Assembly: GCF_011305995.1 (NCBI RefSeq)
Contig: NZ_CP049911.1
Coordinates: 124,001 to 188,000, forward strand
Length of the DNA stretch: 64,000 bases
Source: Diaphorobacter sp. HDW4A
Lineage (GTDB): Bacteria > Pseudomonadota > Gammaproteobacteria > Burkholderiales > Burkholderiaceae_C
Reading direction: 5' to 3'
A program made the position numbers and the translations under genes. This document shows, piece by piece, positions 63,936 to 64,000 of the stretch (position 1 is the stretch's first letter; every line of letters starts with the position of its first letter). Below the pieces are notes generated by a model that worked only from the letters and a program-made list of their open reading frames with translations, ran no database searches and was not told where the DNA came from.

Positions 63936-64000
63936 TGTTTTTAATCGGCTTGAAGAATCAGAGATTCCCAGTATTTTTTATTCTTCACCACTACTTCATT

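Overview
The window looks like part of a large accessory plasmid, most likely from a betaproteobacterium of the Comamonadaceae or Burkholderiales type (inference). Pointers are a KfrA-type plasmid coiled-coil DNA-binding protein, an HU-like protein, a ParM/ParR-type partition operon, a MobI-like protein, a RepA-type RecA-fold ATPase, a small H-NS-type silencer, a secreted PLD nuclease, and IS1071, which is typical of beta-proteobacterial catabolic and resistance plasmids. No rRNA, tRNA or CRISPR array was recognised.

Left third (1228-26503): one 25,276-bp compound transposon. It is bounded by 38-bp Tn3-family inverted repeats and a 5-bp target duplication (ATTTT), and it splits a small secreted-protein gene whose halves lie at 1010-1227 and 26504-26686. 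From left to right it holds a mercury module (merR-TPADE and truncated urf2), a third internal IR with the last codons of a transposase, IS6100, and a rearranged class 1 integron. The integron has the SGI1/In104-like order sul1 - intI1::groEL - ISCR3-type rcr - lysR' - tet(G) - tetR(G) - [Tn5393: strB, strA, tnpR, tnpA] - floR - sul1'::relaxase - intI1. Both cassette arrays are gone, and each attI1 site is fused directly to sul1 in the same way. A passenger block follows: a MntA/HepT-like toxin-antitoxin pair, a cupin protein, three coupled small genes and a resolvase.

Middle (26504-46470): plasmid backbone (XRE-like protein, HU, KfrA) is interrupted by a complete 3,204-bp IS1071, a partial divergent IS1071, and the remnant of a second Tn3-family element carrying a TetR-regulated ABC-efflux operon. 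After these come a phosphoribosyltransferase-like gene with structured flanks, a 2,588-bp IS66-family element that splits a small membrane-protein gene, an S49 peptidase, a tyrosine recombinase, the parM-parR operon and its upstream repeat region.

Right third (46475-64000): MobI-like protein, three copies of a 1,033-bp IS5/IS903-group element (one carrying an IS110-family element nested in its terminal repeat), a RepA-like ATPase, a lectin/Ig-domain surface protein, and small plasmid genes including Lar-like, H-NS-like and PLD nuclease.

The most novel-looking part is a minus-strand operon at 60711-54445. It encodes a large sigma-region-4-containing protein, a trypsin-like protease, a Cys-rich DUF6283-like protein and a secreted protein. 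The operon is split by the nested IS and its protease carries an in-frame amber stop. Removing the IS and one target repeat restores tight operon spacing.
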